Assembly (NCBI RefSeq): GCF_025149465.1
Contig: NZ_CP102275.1
Coordinates: 2,464,471-2,528,470, forward strand
Source of the DNA: Thomasclavelia spiroformis DSM 1552
Lineage (GTDB): Bacteria > Bacillota_I > Bacilli_A > Erysipelotrichales > Coprobacillaceae
Direction of reading: 5' to 3'
DNA: 64,000 bases
The position numbers were made by a program, and so were the translations under genes. The notes under the pieces are model-generated. The model ran no database searches. It had not been told where the DNA came from and was given only the letters and a program-made list of their open reading frames with translations. Numbering within the stretch: position 1 is the first letter of the stretch; each line of letters starts with the position of its first letter. Shown piece by piece: positions 39,374 to 48,193 of this stretch.

Positions 39374-40600
39374 TTAATGAGGATAATTTAACGGAATAAT
39401 TATTGACACATGAAATTTTAAACCGTTTTCAAAAAAATTTATATTTCCATTATACTCATTAACAATCCTTTTTATACTTCTAATACCATGTCCATGAATA
39501 TCTCCTTTTTTATTAGTTATTAAATTAGGGTTAGTGTTCAAAACAGATACATCAATACTATTGATAACTTCTATATACAAAAATACATCTTCATTAATAA
39601 TTATATTTATTTTAGGATTATTTTTAGAACAATTTTCAATTGCATTATCAATTAAATTAGATAATAATTCATTTAAATGATAGTCTTTCATATATATTTT
39701 ATTACTTACATTTAAATCGCAATTTACTTCAATACTTTTACTATCTGCTATCATAAGTTTATAATTAATAATTGTATTTATCAATTCATTTGCACTATTA
39801 ACAGTATTCACTCCCTCATGCAAATCTTTTATACGCGATTTAACGATTTCATTTATTTTAGAATAATTTTTATTTTCTAAATAACTTCCTATTAATAAAT
39901 AATCATGTTTCAAATCGTGTCTAATTATTTTAATTTCTTTAGCTACTTCATTAAGTTGTACATAATTACTTTGTTCCATTTCCAATTTTTGTAATGAAAA
40001 CTGTGTTTCTTGATTTTGTTTTTCTAATTTTGATATATAATAAACAATTATCGCAATACCAATCACTGATAAGCCAAGAGACAATAATGTTATAAACACC
40101 AAAACCCTATTCAATTCCATTCCTAAATAAGATTGTAACAAAATAGTGTAAGCAAAATAAAATACTATAACTACAACTGCTAATAATTTCCAATATATTG
40201 ACTCTAATTTTATTTCTTTTTCTTTACATATTTTTATAACAATAAAAACAATTATAAAATATAACATCTTTGCAATAAGACTTCTTATAAATGGATATAC
40301 TAATCCATCTACTAATAAAGAAATAGTTATTGATAATCCAACTATCAATTCATCAAAAAAAGTAATAAATAATATTTCTAAATAATTATTTTTAGTTCCT
40401 ATATATGCAATTAATGATGCTGTCATTGCAACAATTAATGGTAACATAATACTATAATCTTTTATATAACCAAACAAGTTTATTACACTACTAATAATTA
40501 TAAAATTAATCATAAAATATAGATACTTATTTATTTTTAAATCAAAATAATTTGTAAAGAAATATGATGCTATTAATGATTCTAAAAAATTTATTATCAT
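39374..40600 (-). CDS. agrC: AgrC-like sensor histidine kinase
   Basis: A 408-residue receptor kinase for the autoinducer peptide. Six hydrophobic segments cover residues 1-190, without a large extracellular domain, as in AgrC. The dimerisation helix has RHDLKHDY at 227-234, with phosphoacceptor His228, and the kinase domain of the GHKL type has the N-box LLSNLIDNAIENC near 318 and the GHGIRSIKRIV G-box near 372. It overlaps the response-regulator gene by four bases (ATGA). The position directly before agrB and agrD makes this the peptide receptor. Confidence 0.9.
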   Translation of the reverse strand: MIINFLESLIASYFFTNYFDLKINKYLYFMINFIIISSVINLFGYIKDYSIMLPLIVAMTASLIAYIGTKNNYLEILFITFFDELIVGLSITISLLVDGLVYPFIRSLIAKMLYFIIVFIVIKICKEKEIKLESIYWKLLAVVVIVFYFAYTILLQSYLGMELNRVLVFITLLSLGLSVIGIAIIVYYISKLEKQNQETQFSLQKLEMEQSNYVQLNEVAKEIKIIRHDLKHDYLLIGSYLENKNYSKINEIVKSRIKDLHEGVNTVNSANELINTIINYKLMIADSKSIEVNCDLNVSNKIYMKDYHLNELLSNLIDNAIENCSKNNPKINIIINEDVFLYIEVINSIDVSVLNTNPNLITNKKGDIHGHGIRSIKRIVNEYNGNINFFENGLKFHVSIIIPLNYPH

Positions 40601-41292
40601 TGTTTGAACCTCTTCATATAATTATTATGATATGCATCAACAAAACTATTATAATTTTTCTTTAAAGTAAATTGTTTACCATTTATTAATGTTATCTTTT
40701 TGTTATTTACATTTTTAATATATTCTAAATTGATAATCGTATAATTATTAACTCTAAAAAACTTATCAGCATTTAATTCACTTAAAAATGATTTTAATGT
40801 TTTATACACATCATATTGTCCATCAAGTAAATATATTTGACATTTATTTCTATTTGATTCGATATATATAATATCTTTCTTTAGAATCAATTCTCTTTTT
40901 CGTTTGGATATTATCTCAATATAATCATTATTTTTTATACTATCTTGTTCTATTTTATACCATAATCTTTCTAAATCCTGAATTAGATTTTCTTTCCTTA
41001 AAAAGAAATATACTTTGCTTACAAATGTATCATATACTAAACTATCCTCTGAAGACATATATATGATTTTAGCAAAATAATTCTTATCAAGAATTGCTTT
41101 ACCACAATTAATACCATTTTCTCCATCTAACATGATATCAATAAAATAATAATCGTAATTTTGACTTAAATCCAAGTTAGTTATATTCTTTTGAATTACA
41201 ATTTCATTTTTCTTGCCGGCAAATTTTTCATCTAATAGTTTCTTTAATTTTTCTCCAAAAATAAAATCATCCTCTATAATCAATATTTTCAT
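40597..41292 (-). CDS. agrA: AgrA-like LytTR response regulator
   Basis: A 231-residue response regulator. The receiver domain is residues 1-120: IIEDD at the start, phosphoacceptor Asp52 in FIDIMLDGENG, and MSSEDSLVYDTF near 80. The DNA-binding LytTR domain is residues ~130-230: IIYIESNRNKCQIYLLDG, FFRVNNYTIINLEYIKN, TLKKNYNSF. A strong AAAGGAGG site precedes the ATG. It is the first gene of the operon (regulator, kinase, agrB, agrD), whereas in Staphylococcus the order is B-D-C-A. It should activate this operon and other targets by binding LytTR repeats. Confidence 0.93.
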   Translation of the reverse strand: MKILIIEDDFIFGEKLKKLLDEKFAGKKNEIVIQKNITNLDLSQNYDYYFIDIMLDGENGINCGKAILDKNYFAKIIYMSSEDSLVYDTFVSKVYFFLRKENLIQDLERLWYKIEQDSIKNNDYIEIISKRKRELILKKDIIYIESNRNKCQIYLLDGQYDVYKTLKSFLSELNADKFFRVNNYTIINLEYIKNVNNKKITLINGKQFTLKKNYNSFVDAYHNNYMKRFKQ

Positions 41293-41363
41293 TTTTAACC
41301 TCCTTTATTCAAATAATAACATAGAATATTATAAGATTCATTATTATTTTTTCTGTCAAAATT

Positions 41364-41385
41364 AAAAGCGGTTATAACCGCTTTT
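41364..41385 (-). terminator. Terminator of lysA
   Basis: Perfect inverted repeat AAAAGCGGTTATAACCGCTTTT with T runs on both strands. It overlaps the last bases of lysA and also separates it from the agr-type operon. Confidence 0.85.
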
Positions 41386-42691
41386 AATATTTTGAATCAA
41401 TATCATAATATATCAAATCATCAAATGTTTGACGTCTAATTACTTCTCTAGATTTACCTTTATAAGTAAACACTACAGCTGGTTTAGGTAATTGATTATA
41501 ATTAGATGACATTGTATAGTGGTATGCTCCAGTTGAAAACATTGCTAAAATATCTCCTGGTTTAGGATCTTGTAACATAATATCTTTAATTAAAATATCT
41601 CCAGATTCACAATTTTTTCCAGCTACTGTAACTAATCGATCAGCAGGCATTTCTGCTTTATTAGCAATAATTGCATCATATTTTGCTGCATATAAACTAG
41701 AACGAATATTATCAGTCATTCCGCCATCAACACTAATATAATCCCGAATATCTTTAATATTTTTATAAGATCCGACTGTATATAAGGTTATACCTGCATT
41801 TCCAACACAGTAACGTCCTGGTTCTACTAATACCATTGGGCGTTTTAAATTACGTGCTTCAAATCCTTTTGTTATAATATCCATAATTGTATCAACAACT
41901 AATTCAAATTCTAATGGTTTATCAGCTTTTGTATAACAAATTCCAAAACCTCCACCGGCATTTAATTTGTTAATAGTAATTCCAAAAATATCATAAATCT
42001 CATAAGCTATATCAACAAATTTATTCATTGCTAAAACATAGGCCTGAATTTCTTCAATTTGACTACCAACATGACAATGAATTCCATCAAAATTAATATT
42101 AGATGCATCTATAACCTTTTTTATTGCTTTTAAATATGTATTGTCATGACTACTAAATCCAAACTTAGTATCTTTAGCACCTACACGAATATAATCATGT
42201 CCTCCTGCATATACTCCTGGTGTTATTCTTATTACGCCATTAACAACTATATTTAATTTTTTAGCAATTTCTTGAACTAATTCAATTTCATAAAAATTGT
42301 CTATAACTAAATTTTCAACTCCATGACTTAATGCATATTCTATTTCTGATGGTAATTTATTATTTCCATGAAAATATATTTTTTTAGGGTCAAAACCTGC
42401 TTTTAAAGCGATTGAAATTTCCCCTGCAGAAACGCAATCAATTCCTATTCCATATTCTTTTGCTATTTTATATATCGCAAGACAAGAAAATGATTTAGAT
42501 GCAAATAATGGTAATGTATTTTCATATTTTTCAAGCATTTTTGTTTTAAGTGTATTAAATTGTTGTCTAATATGTCCTTCACTCATAACATATAATGGTG
42601 TTCCATATTTTTCTACTAAATCAGTTGCTTTGATTTCATCAATATATAAATTATTATTTTTTATTTGTGCAAACTCTGTTTGTAATACCAT
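41384..42691 (-). CDS. lysA: Diaminopimelate decarboxylase
   Basis: A 435-residue fold-type III PLP enzyme converting meso-diaminopimelate to lysine, the last step of the pathway. PLP lysine is in LFASKSFSC (Lys66). Other marks: SAGEISIALKAGFDP, FHGNNKLPSEIEYAL, HCHVGSQIEE (PLP-stacking His), GGGFGICYT glycine loop, EPGRYCVGNAGI, and CESGDIL with the active-site Cys near the C-terminus. A CAAGGGGGATAAT site precedes the ATG. It follows dapB by 19 bases. Confidence 0.96.
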   Translation of the reverse strand: MVLQTEFAQIKNNNLYIDEIKATDLVEKYGTPLYVMSEGHIRQQFNTLKTKMLEKYENTLPLFASKSFSCLAIYKIAKEYGIGIDCVSAGEISIALKAGFDPKKIYFHGNNKLPSEIEYALSHGVENLVIDNFYEIELVQEIAKKLNIVVNGVIRITPGVYAGGHDYIRVGAKDTKFGFSSHDNTYLKAIKKVIDASNINFDGIHCHVGSQIEEIQAYVLAMNKFVDIAYEIYDIFGITINKLNAGGGFGICYTKADKPLEFELVVDTIMDIITKGFEARNLKRPMVLVEPGRYCVGNAGITLYTVGSYKNIKDIRDYISVDGGMTDNIRSSLYAAKYDAIIANKAEMPADRLVTVAGKNCESGDILIKDIMLQDPKPGDILAMFSTGAYHYTMSSNYNQLPKPAVVFTYKGKSREVIRRQTFDDLIYYDIDSKY

Positions 42692-42710
42692 ATTATCCCC
42701 CTTGACTTAA

Positions 42711-43454
42711 TTAGTATAATGATTTCAATGTATAAAGACCATTTTCTTTATCAATTAATGCATATGCTGCACTGATTGCTCCTTGTACAAATACTTCTTT
42801 TGATAATGCTGTATGTTTTATTTCAATAATTTCATCTATTCCTGCAAACATTACAGTATGTTCACCAAAAATAGTACCTCCACGTAGTGCTTGAATTCCA
42901 ATTTCTTCATGTTTTCTTTTTTCATGGATGGAACTACGATCATAAATTGGTGTTATTTCTTTAATTTCTTCTTCCATTACTTCATATAATAATTTAGCTG
43001 TACCAGATGGTGCATCTATTTTTTGATTATGATGTTTTTCTAAAATTTCAATATCATATCCTGCATTGTAAAATTCTTTTGCTACTTGTCTTAATATTTT
43101 TGTTACCATCTGTATTCCATATGATGTGTTATATGATTGAAAGATAGAAATGTCTTTAGATGCTTCTTTTATTTTTTCTAATTGTTCTTCACTATATCCT
43201 GTTGTAGCAATTACTAGTTTACATTTATTTTCTTTTGCATAAGTCAAGATATCATCTAAATTATTTGGATGTGAAAAATCAATAATAACATCTGCTTTTT
43301 CATCACATTCTTTTAAAGAATTAAAACACTTTTCCGGTATTTTTTCATCGAATTGATAACTTACAACTGCTATTAGATCCATATCATTTTGACTTCTAAT
43401 TCGATTAGCAACTTTTTTCCCCATTAAACCATATCCATATACTATTACTTTCAT
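42711..43454 (-). CDS. dapB: 4-hydroxy-tetrahydrodipicolinate reductase
   Basis: A 247-residue NAD(P)H-dependent reductase of the diaminopimelate pathway. The Rossmann loop is VYGYGLMGKKVANRI at the N-terminus. IDFSHPNNL and VIATTGYSEEQLEKI lie in the cofactor domain. The substrate domain has ILEKHHNQKIDAPSGTAKLL (catalytic His-His and Lys) and RGGTIFGEHTVMFAG. It has its own promoter in the gap after dapA, and a terminator in the same gap. Confidence 0.95.
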   Translation of the reverse strand: MKVIVYGYGLMGKKVANRIRSQNDMDLIAVVSYQFDEKIPEKCFNSLKECDEKADVIIDFSHPNNLDDILTYAKENKCKLVIATTGYSEEQLEKIKEASKDISIFQSYNTSYGIQMVTKILRQVAKEFYNAGYDIEILEKHHNQKIDAPSGTAKLLYEVMEEEIKEITPIYDRSSIHEKRKHEEIGIQALRGGTIFGEHTVMFAGIDEIIEIKHTALSKEVFVQGAISAAYALIDKENGLYTLKSLY

Positions 43455-43499
43455 TCTATCTATGTTCCTTTCTATCTATAAAATTTAATTATAAAAACA

Positions 43500-43529
43500 A
43501 TTATAACAAAAAGATTATTTTTTTATCAA
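43500..43529 (-). promoter_or_regulatory. Internal promoter for dapB-lysA
   Basis: Minus strand TTGATA (43524-43529), an 18-base spacer, TATAAT (43500-43505). It lies between a terminator after dapA and the dapB start, so dapB and lysA can be transcribed independently of the lysine riboswitch. Confidence 0.7.
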
Positions 43530-43540
43530 ATATTAATAAA

Positions 43541-43577
43541 ACAAATTCGTATTCTAATCGGATACGAATTTGTTTTT
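43541..43577 (-). terminator. Terminator between dapA and dapB
   Basis: ACAAATTCGTATC and GATACGAATTTGT (with one bulge) form a long stem, followed on the minus strand by TTTTATT. It should end or reduce transcription coming from the lysine-riboswitch promoter before dapB. Confidence 0.82.
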
Positions 43578-43608
43578 ACTGTGATTTTTAAACTAATATT
43601 ATTTTAAA

Positions 43609-44502
43609 CTAAAATCCTAATTTTTCAAATTTATCCATTGCATCAAATAATAATTTCTTGTTTTCTTCAGTTGGTTCTATTAATGGTAATCTTAGTGTTG
43701 GTTTACAAATACCCATTCTTGCTAAAGCTGCTTTAGGCATAATTGGATTAACATCTATAAATAGATAACGAATTACTGGTTCTAGAGCATAAGCAAGTTC
43801 TTGAGCTCTTGGTAAATCTCCTTTTAAAGCTAACTGTGCTAATAATTCTGTTTGACTTGGATAAATATTAGATAATACTGATATTACTCCTTTACCTCCT
43901 GCACAAATAAATGGCAAGATATTATCATCACATCCTGAATACATATCAAAATCCATTCCTTGTGTTCTAGCCATTACCTCTATTGCATATGCAATGTTAT
44001 CTGTTGCATCTTTCATTGCTACAATATTTTTGTGTTTTGCTAGTTCAACTACTGTATCTACATCAATCTTTACTCCTGTTCTTCCTGGGACATTGTAAAG
44101 AATCATTGGAATATCAACTTCATTAGCTATCGTAGTATAATGAGTAATCAATCCTCTTTGACTCGTTTTATTGTAGTATGGAGTAACTACTAAAATAGCA
44201 TCAGCACCTTTTTCTTTTGCTTTTTTAGCTTTTGTTAATGCTGTTGCAGTATCATTAGACCCTGCTCCTGCAATAACTTTTACACCATTTTCTTTAGCCA
44301 TTTTTAAAGTAATATCTAATAATTCAAATTCATCTTCCATAGTAATGGTTGCTGTTTCCCCAGTTGTTCCATTAACTAATAAAGCCTGTACACCACCATC
44401 AATCATTCTTTGTACTTGTTTTTTAAATCCTTCAAAATCAATACTTCCATCTTCATGCATTGGTAATACTAGTGCAACTGCACTTCCATTAAAAATAGTC
44501 AT
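43609..44502 (-). CDS. dapA: 4-hydroxy-tetrahydrodipicolinate synthase
   Basis: A 297-residue TIM-barrel aldolase, committed step of lysine/DAP synthesis: pyruvate plus aspartate semialdehyde. Schiff-base lysine is Lys164 in VAMKDATDN; the GTTGET motif at ~45-50 and Tyr136 in LYNVPGRTG complete the active site. TPYYNKTSQRGL is the characteristic stretch near 108. GGAGGAGATT precedes the ATG. It lies nine bases after the ACT-domain gene behind the lysine riboswitch. Confidence 0.96.
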   Translation of the reverse strand: MTIFNGSAVALVLPMHEDGSIDFEGFKKQVQRMIDGGVQALLVNGTTGETATITMEDEFELLDITLKMAKENGVKVIAGAGSNDTATALTKAKKAKEKGADAILVVTPYYNKTSQRGLITHYTTIANEVDIPMILYNVPGRTGVKIDVDTVVELAKHKNIVAMKDATDNIAYAIEVMARTQGMDFDMYSGCDDNILPFICAGGKGVISVLSNIYPSQTELLAQLALKGDLPRAQELAYALEPVIRYLFIDVNPIMPKAALARMGICKPTLRLPLIEPTEENKKLLFDAMDKFEKLGF

Positions 44503-44511
44503 AATCTCCTC

Positions 44512-44982
44512 CTATTTATTTAAACCAAACTCTTCATTAATTTTAGTTATTGCCAAATCTTTAATATTTTTATCGATAATAAATGAAATTGTTCTTTTTG
44601 AAGTTGTAACTTGATAAAAATGTATGTTGTTTTCACCTAAAACTGTAAATACCCTTGCTGCTGCTCCTGGTGTTGTTTCAATTAGTTTACCACCTACAGC
44701 AATTTTAAAATATTTTCGATTAGTTGCAATTTCTAATTGTTCAAATTCTTTTTTTAAACATAGTATTGCTTCATTTAAATTCTTTTGATATTTTTCATCT
44801 AATGTAATTTCAATTTGCATCGCATCTTCAATCATAACTTGAGAAATCATATCAATATTTACATTACACTCACTTAAAATTGTAAATATTTTTGCAATCA
44901 ACATTGGATGTTTTGGTACATTAGTTAGTTTTAATTGAATAATATTTTCTTCATAACTTACTACTTCAACAATCTTTTCCAT
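44512..44982 (-). CDS. Stand-alone ACT-domain protein, aspartokinase regulatory-domain-like
   Basis: A 156-residue protein made of two ACT modules. It corresponds to the C-terminal regulatory domain of aspartokinase: IAKIFTILSECNVNIDMISQVM in the first ACT, and GGKLIETTPGAAARVFTVLGENNIHFYQVTTSKRTISFII in the second (quoted in part), where aspartokinases bind lysine. There is no kinase domain. An AAAGGAG site precedes the ATG. As first gene behind the lysine riboswitch it may act in trans as a regulatory subunit, like the beta subunit made from an internal start in Bacillus aspartokinase II. I see no aspartokinase gene in this window. Role inferred. Confidence 0.8.
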   Translation of the reverse strand: MEKIVEVVSYEENIIQLKLTNVPKHPMLIAKIFTILSECNVNIDMISQVMIEDAMQIEITLDEKYQKNLNEAILCLKKEFEQLEIATNRKYFKIAVGGKLIETTPGAAARVFTVLGENNIHFYQVTTSKRTISFIIDKNIKDLAITKINEEFGLNK

Positions 44983-44998
44983 TTTTTTATCTCCTTTA

Positions 44999-45032
44999 TA
45001 AAAAAAGTTGCAATGAGTATATCATTGCAACA
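44999..45032 (-). terminator. Lysine riboswitch terminator
   Basis: GTTGCAATGA and TCATTGCAAC form a near-perfect stem with a short loop and seven T on the minus strand. It lies between the lysine aptamer and the first gene, so it is the off-state hairpin. Confidence 0.9.
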
Positions 45033-45044
45033 TAAACAACATAT

Positions 45045-45217
45045 GAACAATGATAGCTCATCATTATCAAATGATAATGACAGTCTTATAGATATTCTCT
45101 ATAAGACCAGAGTATAAATGCATGCAATCATTTATCTCTTCGGCGAAAGCTCCTCTACTTTTATCTAGTTTGCATCTTACAATAAAAATTTCATAACTAT
45201 TCGCGCCTCTATCTTCT
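45045..45217 (-). promoter_or_regulatory. Lysine riboswitch (L box)
   Basis: On the minus strand the sequence begins AGATAGAGGCGCGA, later carries GAGGAGC and TTCGCCGAAG, then CTGGTCTTATAGAG with its partner CTATAAGACTGTC, and ends with the closing P1 arm CTATC. This is the lysine aptamer consensus (AGAGGNGC... and the GCCGAAG element). A promoter lies upstream and a terminator downstream, so lysine binding should stop transcription of the ACT-dapA genes. Confidence 0.93.
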
Positions 45218-45243
45218 ATTTATTTCTAATTTAATTTATCTAT

Positions 45244-45272
45244 AATATATCACAATAAATAATATATTACAA
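45244..45272 (-). promoter_or_regulatory. Promoter of the lysine-riboswitch operon
   Basis: Minus strand TTGTAA (45267-45272), a 17-base spacer, TATATT (45244-45249). It precedes the aptamer by about 25 bases. Both boxes deviate in one or two bases from consensus. Confidence 0.5.
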
Positions 45273-45388
45273 TACTGATTATAATTCTTTATATCTTGTT
45301 TTTATCTGCCAATTTTCTTAATTTTTACTCGATAATAATATATATGTTCTAAATCCAAATTAATACATCAGATAAAATTTTTATTGAA

Positions 45389-47370
45389 TTATTCTTCTTT
45401 AATAAAATTTTTACTACAATAATAAGTAAATAAAAAATATCCTCCATAAATTAAAATAAGTATCACTGCTGTCAATAAAATTGAATTAGTTATATTTCCA
45501 GTTAAAGGATTTGTTGTTGAAGCTAACATATTTTTACAAACTTGTAATCCAAAAAATGAATGAATAATAGCTAAGATTAATGGCGAAACAAAATAAATTA
45601 AAATTTGAATAAATAAAGAATGATTAATATCTTTATCGCTAGTTCCTAGTTTTCTAAGTAATCTATATTTTTCTTTATTATCAATATTTTGTGATAATTC
45701 TTTTAATGCAATAATCGCTGCACTAGCAATTAAAAATACTATTCCTAAATATAAACTAATAAAAATTATCATTGTAGTAATTCCTATTGTTCCATTATAA
45801 ATATCTAAACGAGTATTTACATTACCATCTTCATTTTTTAAATTATTAAGTTTTTCTAAAATCATTTGATTATAATCATTTTCATTCATTACATTATAAT
45901 TAGCTACTAAATAACTACTACTTATATTAAAATCATTTACTGCTTGATCAGGTAAGATATAAAAACCAAAATTCACCTCACCACCTGCCATGCTCAAAAA
46001 TCCATCCATACATTGATCATATTTACTACTATATTTTTTATCGCCTATCACTATTTCTGGTTTATTTTTCAAACTTTTGTTTCTATTTTCTTTTATTCTT
46101 TCAAAATCACATACTACTATATATTCATTTTTTAAATCATATTCTTGTAAATTATATAATTTAGCTAATTTATTATAATCGCTAAGTTTAATAATTATTT
46201 CAGTTGAATTTAAAAAATTTTCTTTTGCTTCATTATATACACTTCCAAAAGTATCTTTTATTTTTAATTGATCTGTAGTATATGTTTTAAATTCTAAGAC
46301 ATTTTTTAAATCATTTTTTATATCAATATTTTGTTTAGATAAATATTTACTAACTGATTTATTACCATTTATATCAATTTGAAGATCAACTGGTATAAAG
46401 TAATCTATTTGTGTGTTGATGCTATTATTAATTGCAAAAGATGTTGATAAAATACAAATTGTTACAAATAACATTAAACATATAATCGTTGTTGATAATA
46501 CTGTAGTATTTAACTTACTACTTATTTCTTTTAATGTAAAACTATTTAAGTATTTAAAATAAATATTCTTTAATAACATCATTATTTTTAATAATAAATT
46601 AGATAATGACCAAAATATCATATACGTAGCAGTTGCTCCATAGAACATCTGTAATAAAACAGAAAATTGATTTTTTAAATTAGCTGCTCCAATCGTTACA
46701 TTATAATATGCATATGCTAACAAGCAGATTGAAAAAATAAATACCAATGCACAAAGAATTGGATTTTTTATTTTTGTTTTGACGCTTTTTTATCTGCATA
46801 CAACAAATCTATTAACTTACATTTATTTATTTTAAATGTATTTAATAATATTACTGAAATATACATAATTCCAAAATAAATAATTGTTTTAATACAAGCA
46901 CTCTTAGAAAAAATAAAAACATACTCATTCATATTAGCTTCAAATAAATTTGCAACAATGATTGACATAACTTGTGATAAACCAATCCCCATAATTAATC
47001 CAATCATGAGTGATATAAATCCAATCGTAATTGTTTCACCTAATAATATTTTTGATATTTGTTTTTTTGACATTCCTAATATCATATATAATGCAAACTC
47101 TTTTTTACGTCTTTTAATTAAAAACTGATTTGCATAAATAATTAAAAATCCTAAAATGATTGCAACAAAAATACTTAAACCTACAATTATGTTATTCATC
47201 ATACTAATAATTTCATGTAATGATTTACTAAGTGATAACATTATTGTTTGAGTTTCTAAAGCATTAAAAATATAAAAAATAGAAATTCCTAGAATTAATG
47301 TAAAAAAATATATTGTATAGTTACTAAAGCTTTTTTTTACATTTTTTAATGATAATTTAAATAACATCAC
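45389..47370 (-). pseudogene. BceB-like antimicrobial-peptide ABC permease, split by a frameshift
   Basis: A ~660-residue FtsX-type permease read as two frames. The N-terminal part (46768-47370, 200 residues) has the first helix, an FtsX domain with LIIYANQFLIKRRKKEFALYMILGMSKKQI (quoted in part) and three further helices. The C-terminal part (45389-46747, 452 residues) has the helix after the break, a large extracellular domain (about residues 80-290) and a second FtsX domain ending in three helices. At 46771-46785 the first frame ends KASKQK and a stop, while the -1 frame continues KTKIKNPIL without a break, matching the usual BceB order. One base seems missing in an A-rich run. It may be an inactivating indel or a sequencing error. 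Confidence 0.8.
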
Positions 47371-48124
47371 TTATATCGCCTCCTAAAATTGAGACAACAT
47401 CAATAATTTTTTCAAAAAATTCTTTTCTACTACTATTTCCTCGTTCAAATTCATTAAATAATTTACCATCTTTAATAAAAATAACTCTAGAAGCATAACT
47501 AGCACTAAAAGCATCATGAGTAACCATTAAAATCGTTGAATTATAGTTATTATTTAACCTTTTTAATCCTTCTAATAACATTTTAGAACTTTTAGAATCT
47601 AATGCTCCAGTCGGTTCATCGGCTAATATTAGTTTAGGATTTGTAACTATCGCTCGAGCACTAGCAATTCGTTGTTTTTGACCTCCAGACATTTCACAAG
47701 GGTATTTAGTTAAAATATCTTTAATATCTAATTCTTCAGCTATTTTATTTATTTTACTATCAAAATCTTTGACATTTGTTTTTAATATTTGTAAAGCTAA
47801 TGCAATATTTTCATATCCTGTTAAAGTATCTAATAAATTAAAATCCTGGAAAATAAATCCTAATTTTTCTCTTCTAAATTTATTTAAAATACTTCCTTTT
47901 AATTTTGTAATATCTTTACCATCAATATAAATATGACCTGCAGTTACTTTATCAATTGTTGAAATAACATTAAGTAAAGTAGTTTTTCCAGAACCACTTG
48001 CTCCCATGATTGCAACAAATTCACCACGCTCAATTTTTAGAGAAATATTATTTAATGCCTTGGTAATATTTGTTTTATTTCCATAATATTTAGTAATGTT
48101 TTCTATTAATAAAATATTTTTCAT
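47357..48124 (-). CDS. BceA-like antimicrobial-peptide ABC transporter ATPase
   Basis: A 255-residue ABC ATPase of the MacB/BceA type. Walker A GASGSGKTT, Q-loop FIFQDFNLLDTLTG, signature MSGGQKQRIASARAI, Walker B LILADEPTGALD, switch VTHD. GGAGGAG lies just before the ATG at 48124; a longer frame upstream has no ribosome site. Its end overlaps the permease start. In this family it pairs with a large permease to detoxify bacitracin-like or lantibiotic peptides and to signal to the adjacent kinase. Confidence 0.92.
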   Translation of the reverse strand: MKNILLIENITKYYGNKTNITKALNNISLKIERGEFVAIMGASGSGKTTLLNVISTIDKVTAGHIYIDGKDITKLKGSILNKFRREKLGFIFQDFNLLDTLTGYENIALALQILKTNVKDFDSKINKIAEELDIKDILTKYPCEMSGGQKQRIASARAIVTNPKLILADEPTGALDSKSSKMLLEGLKRLNNNYNSTILMVTHDAFSASYASRVIFIKDGKLFNEFERGNSSRKEFFEKIIDVVSILGGDISDVI

Positions 48125-48152
48125 CTTTTCTCCTCCTTTTATAACTTTATTA

Positions 48153-48188
48153 TAAAAAAGAGGTATTTTCATAAACATCGAAATACCT
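48153..48188 (-). terminator. Terminator between the kinase gene and the ABC transporter genes
   Basis: Minus strand AAGGTATTT and AAAATACCT form a stem, followed by CTTTTTTA. It separates the two-component genes from the transporter genes, which are usually driven by their own inducible promoter in Bce modules. Confidence 0.75.
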
Positions 48189-48193
48189 TACAT

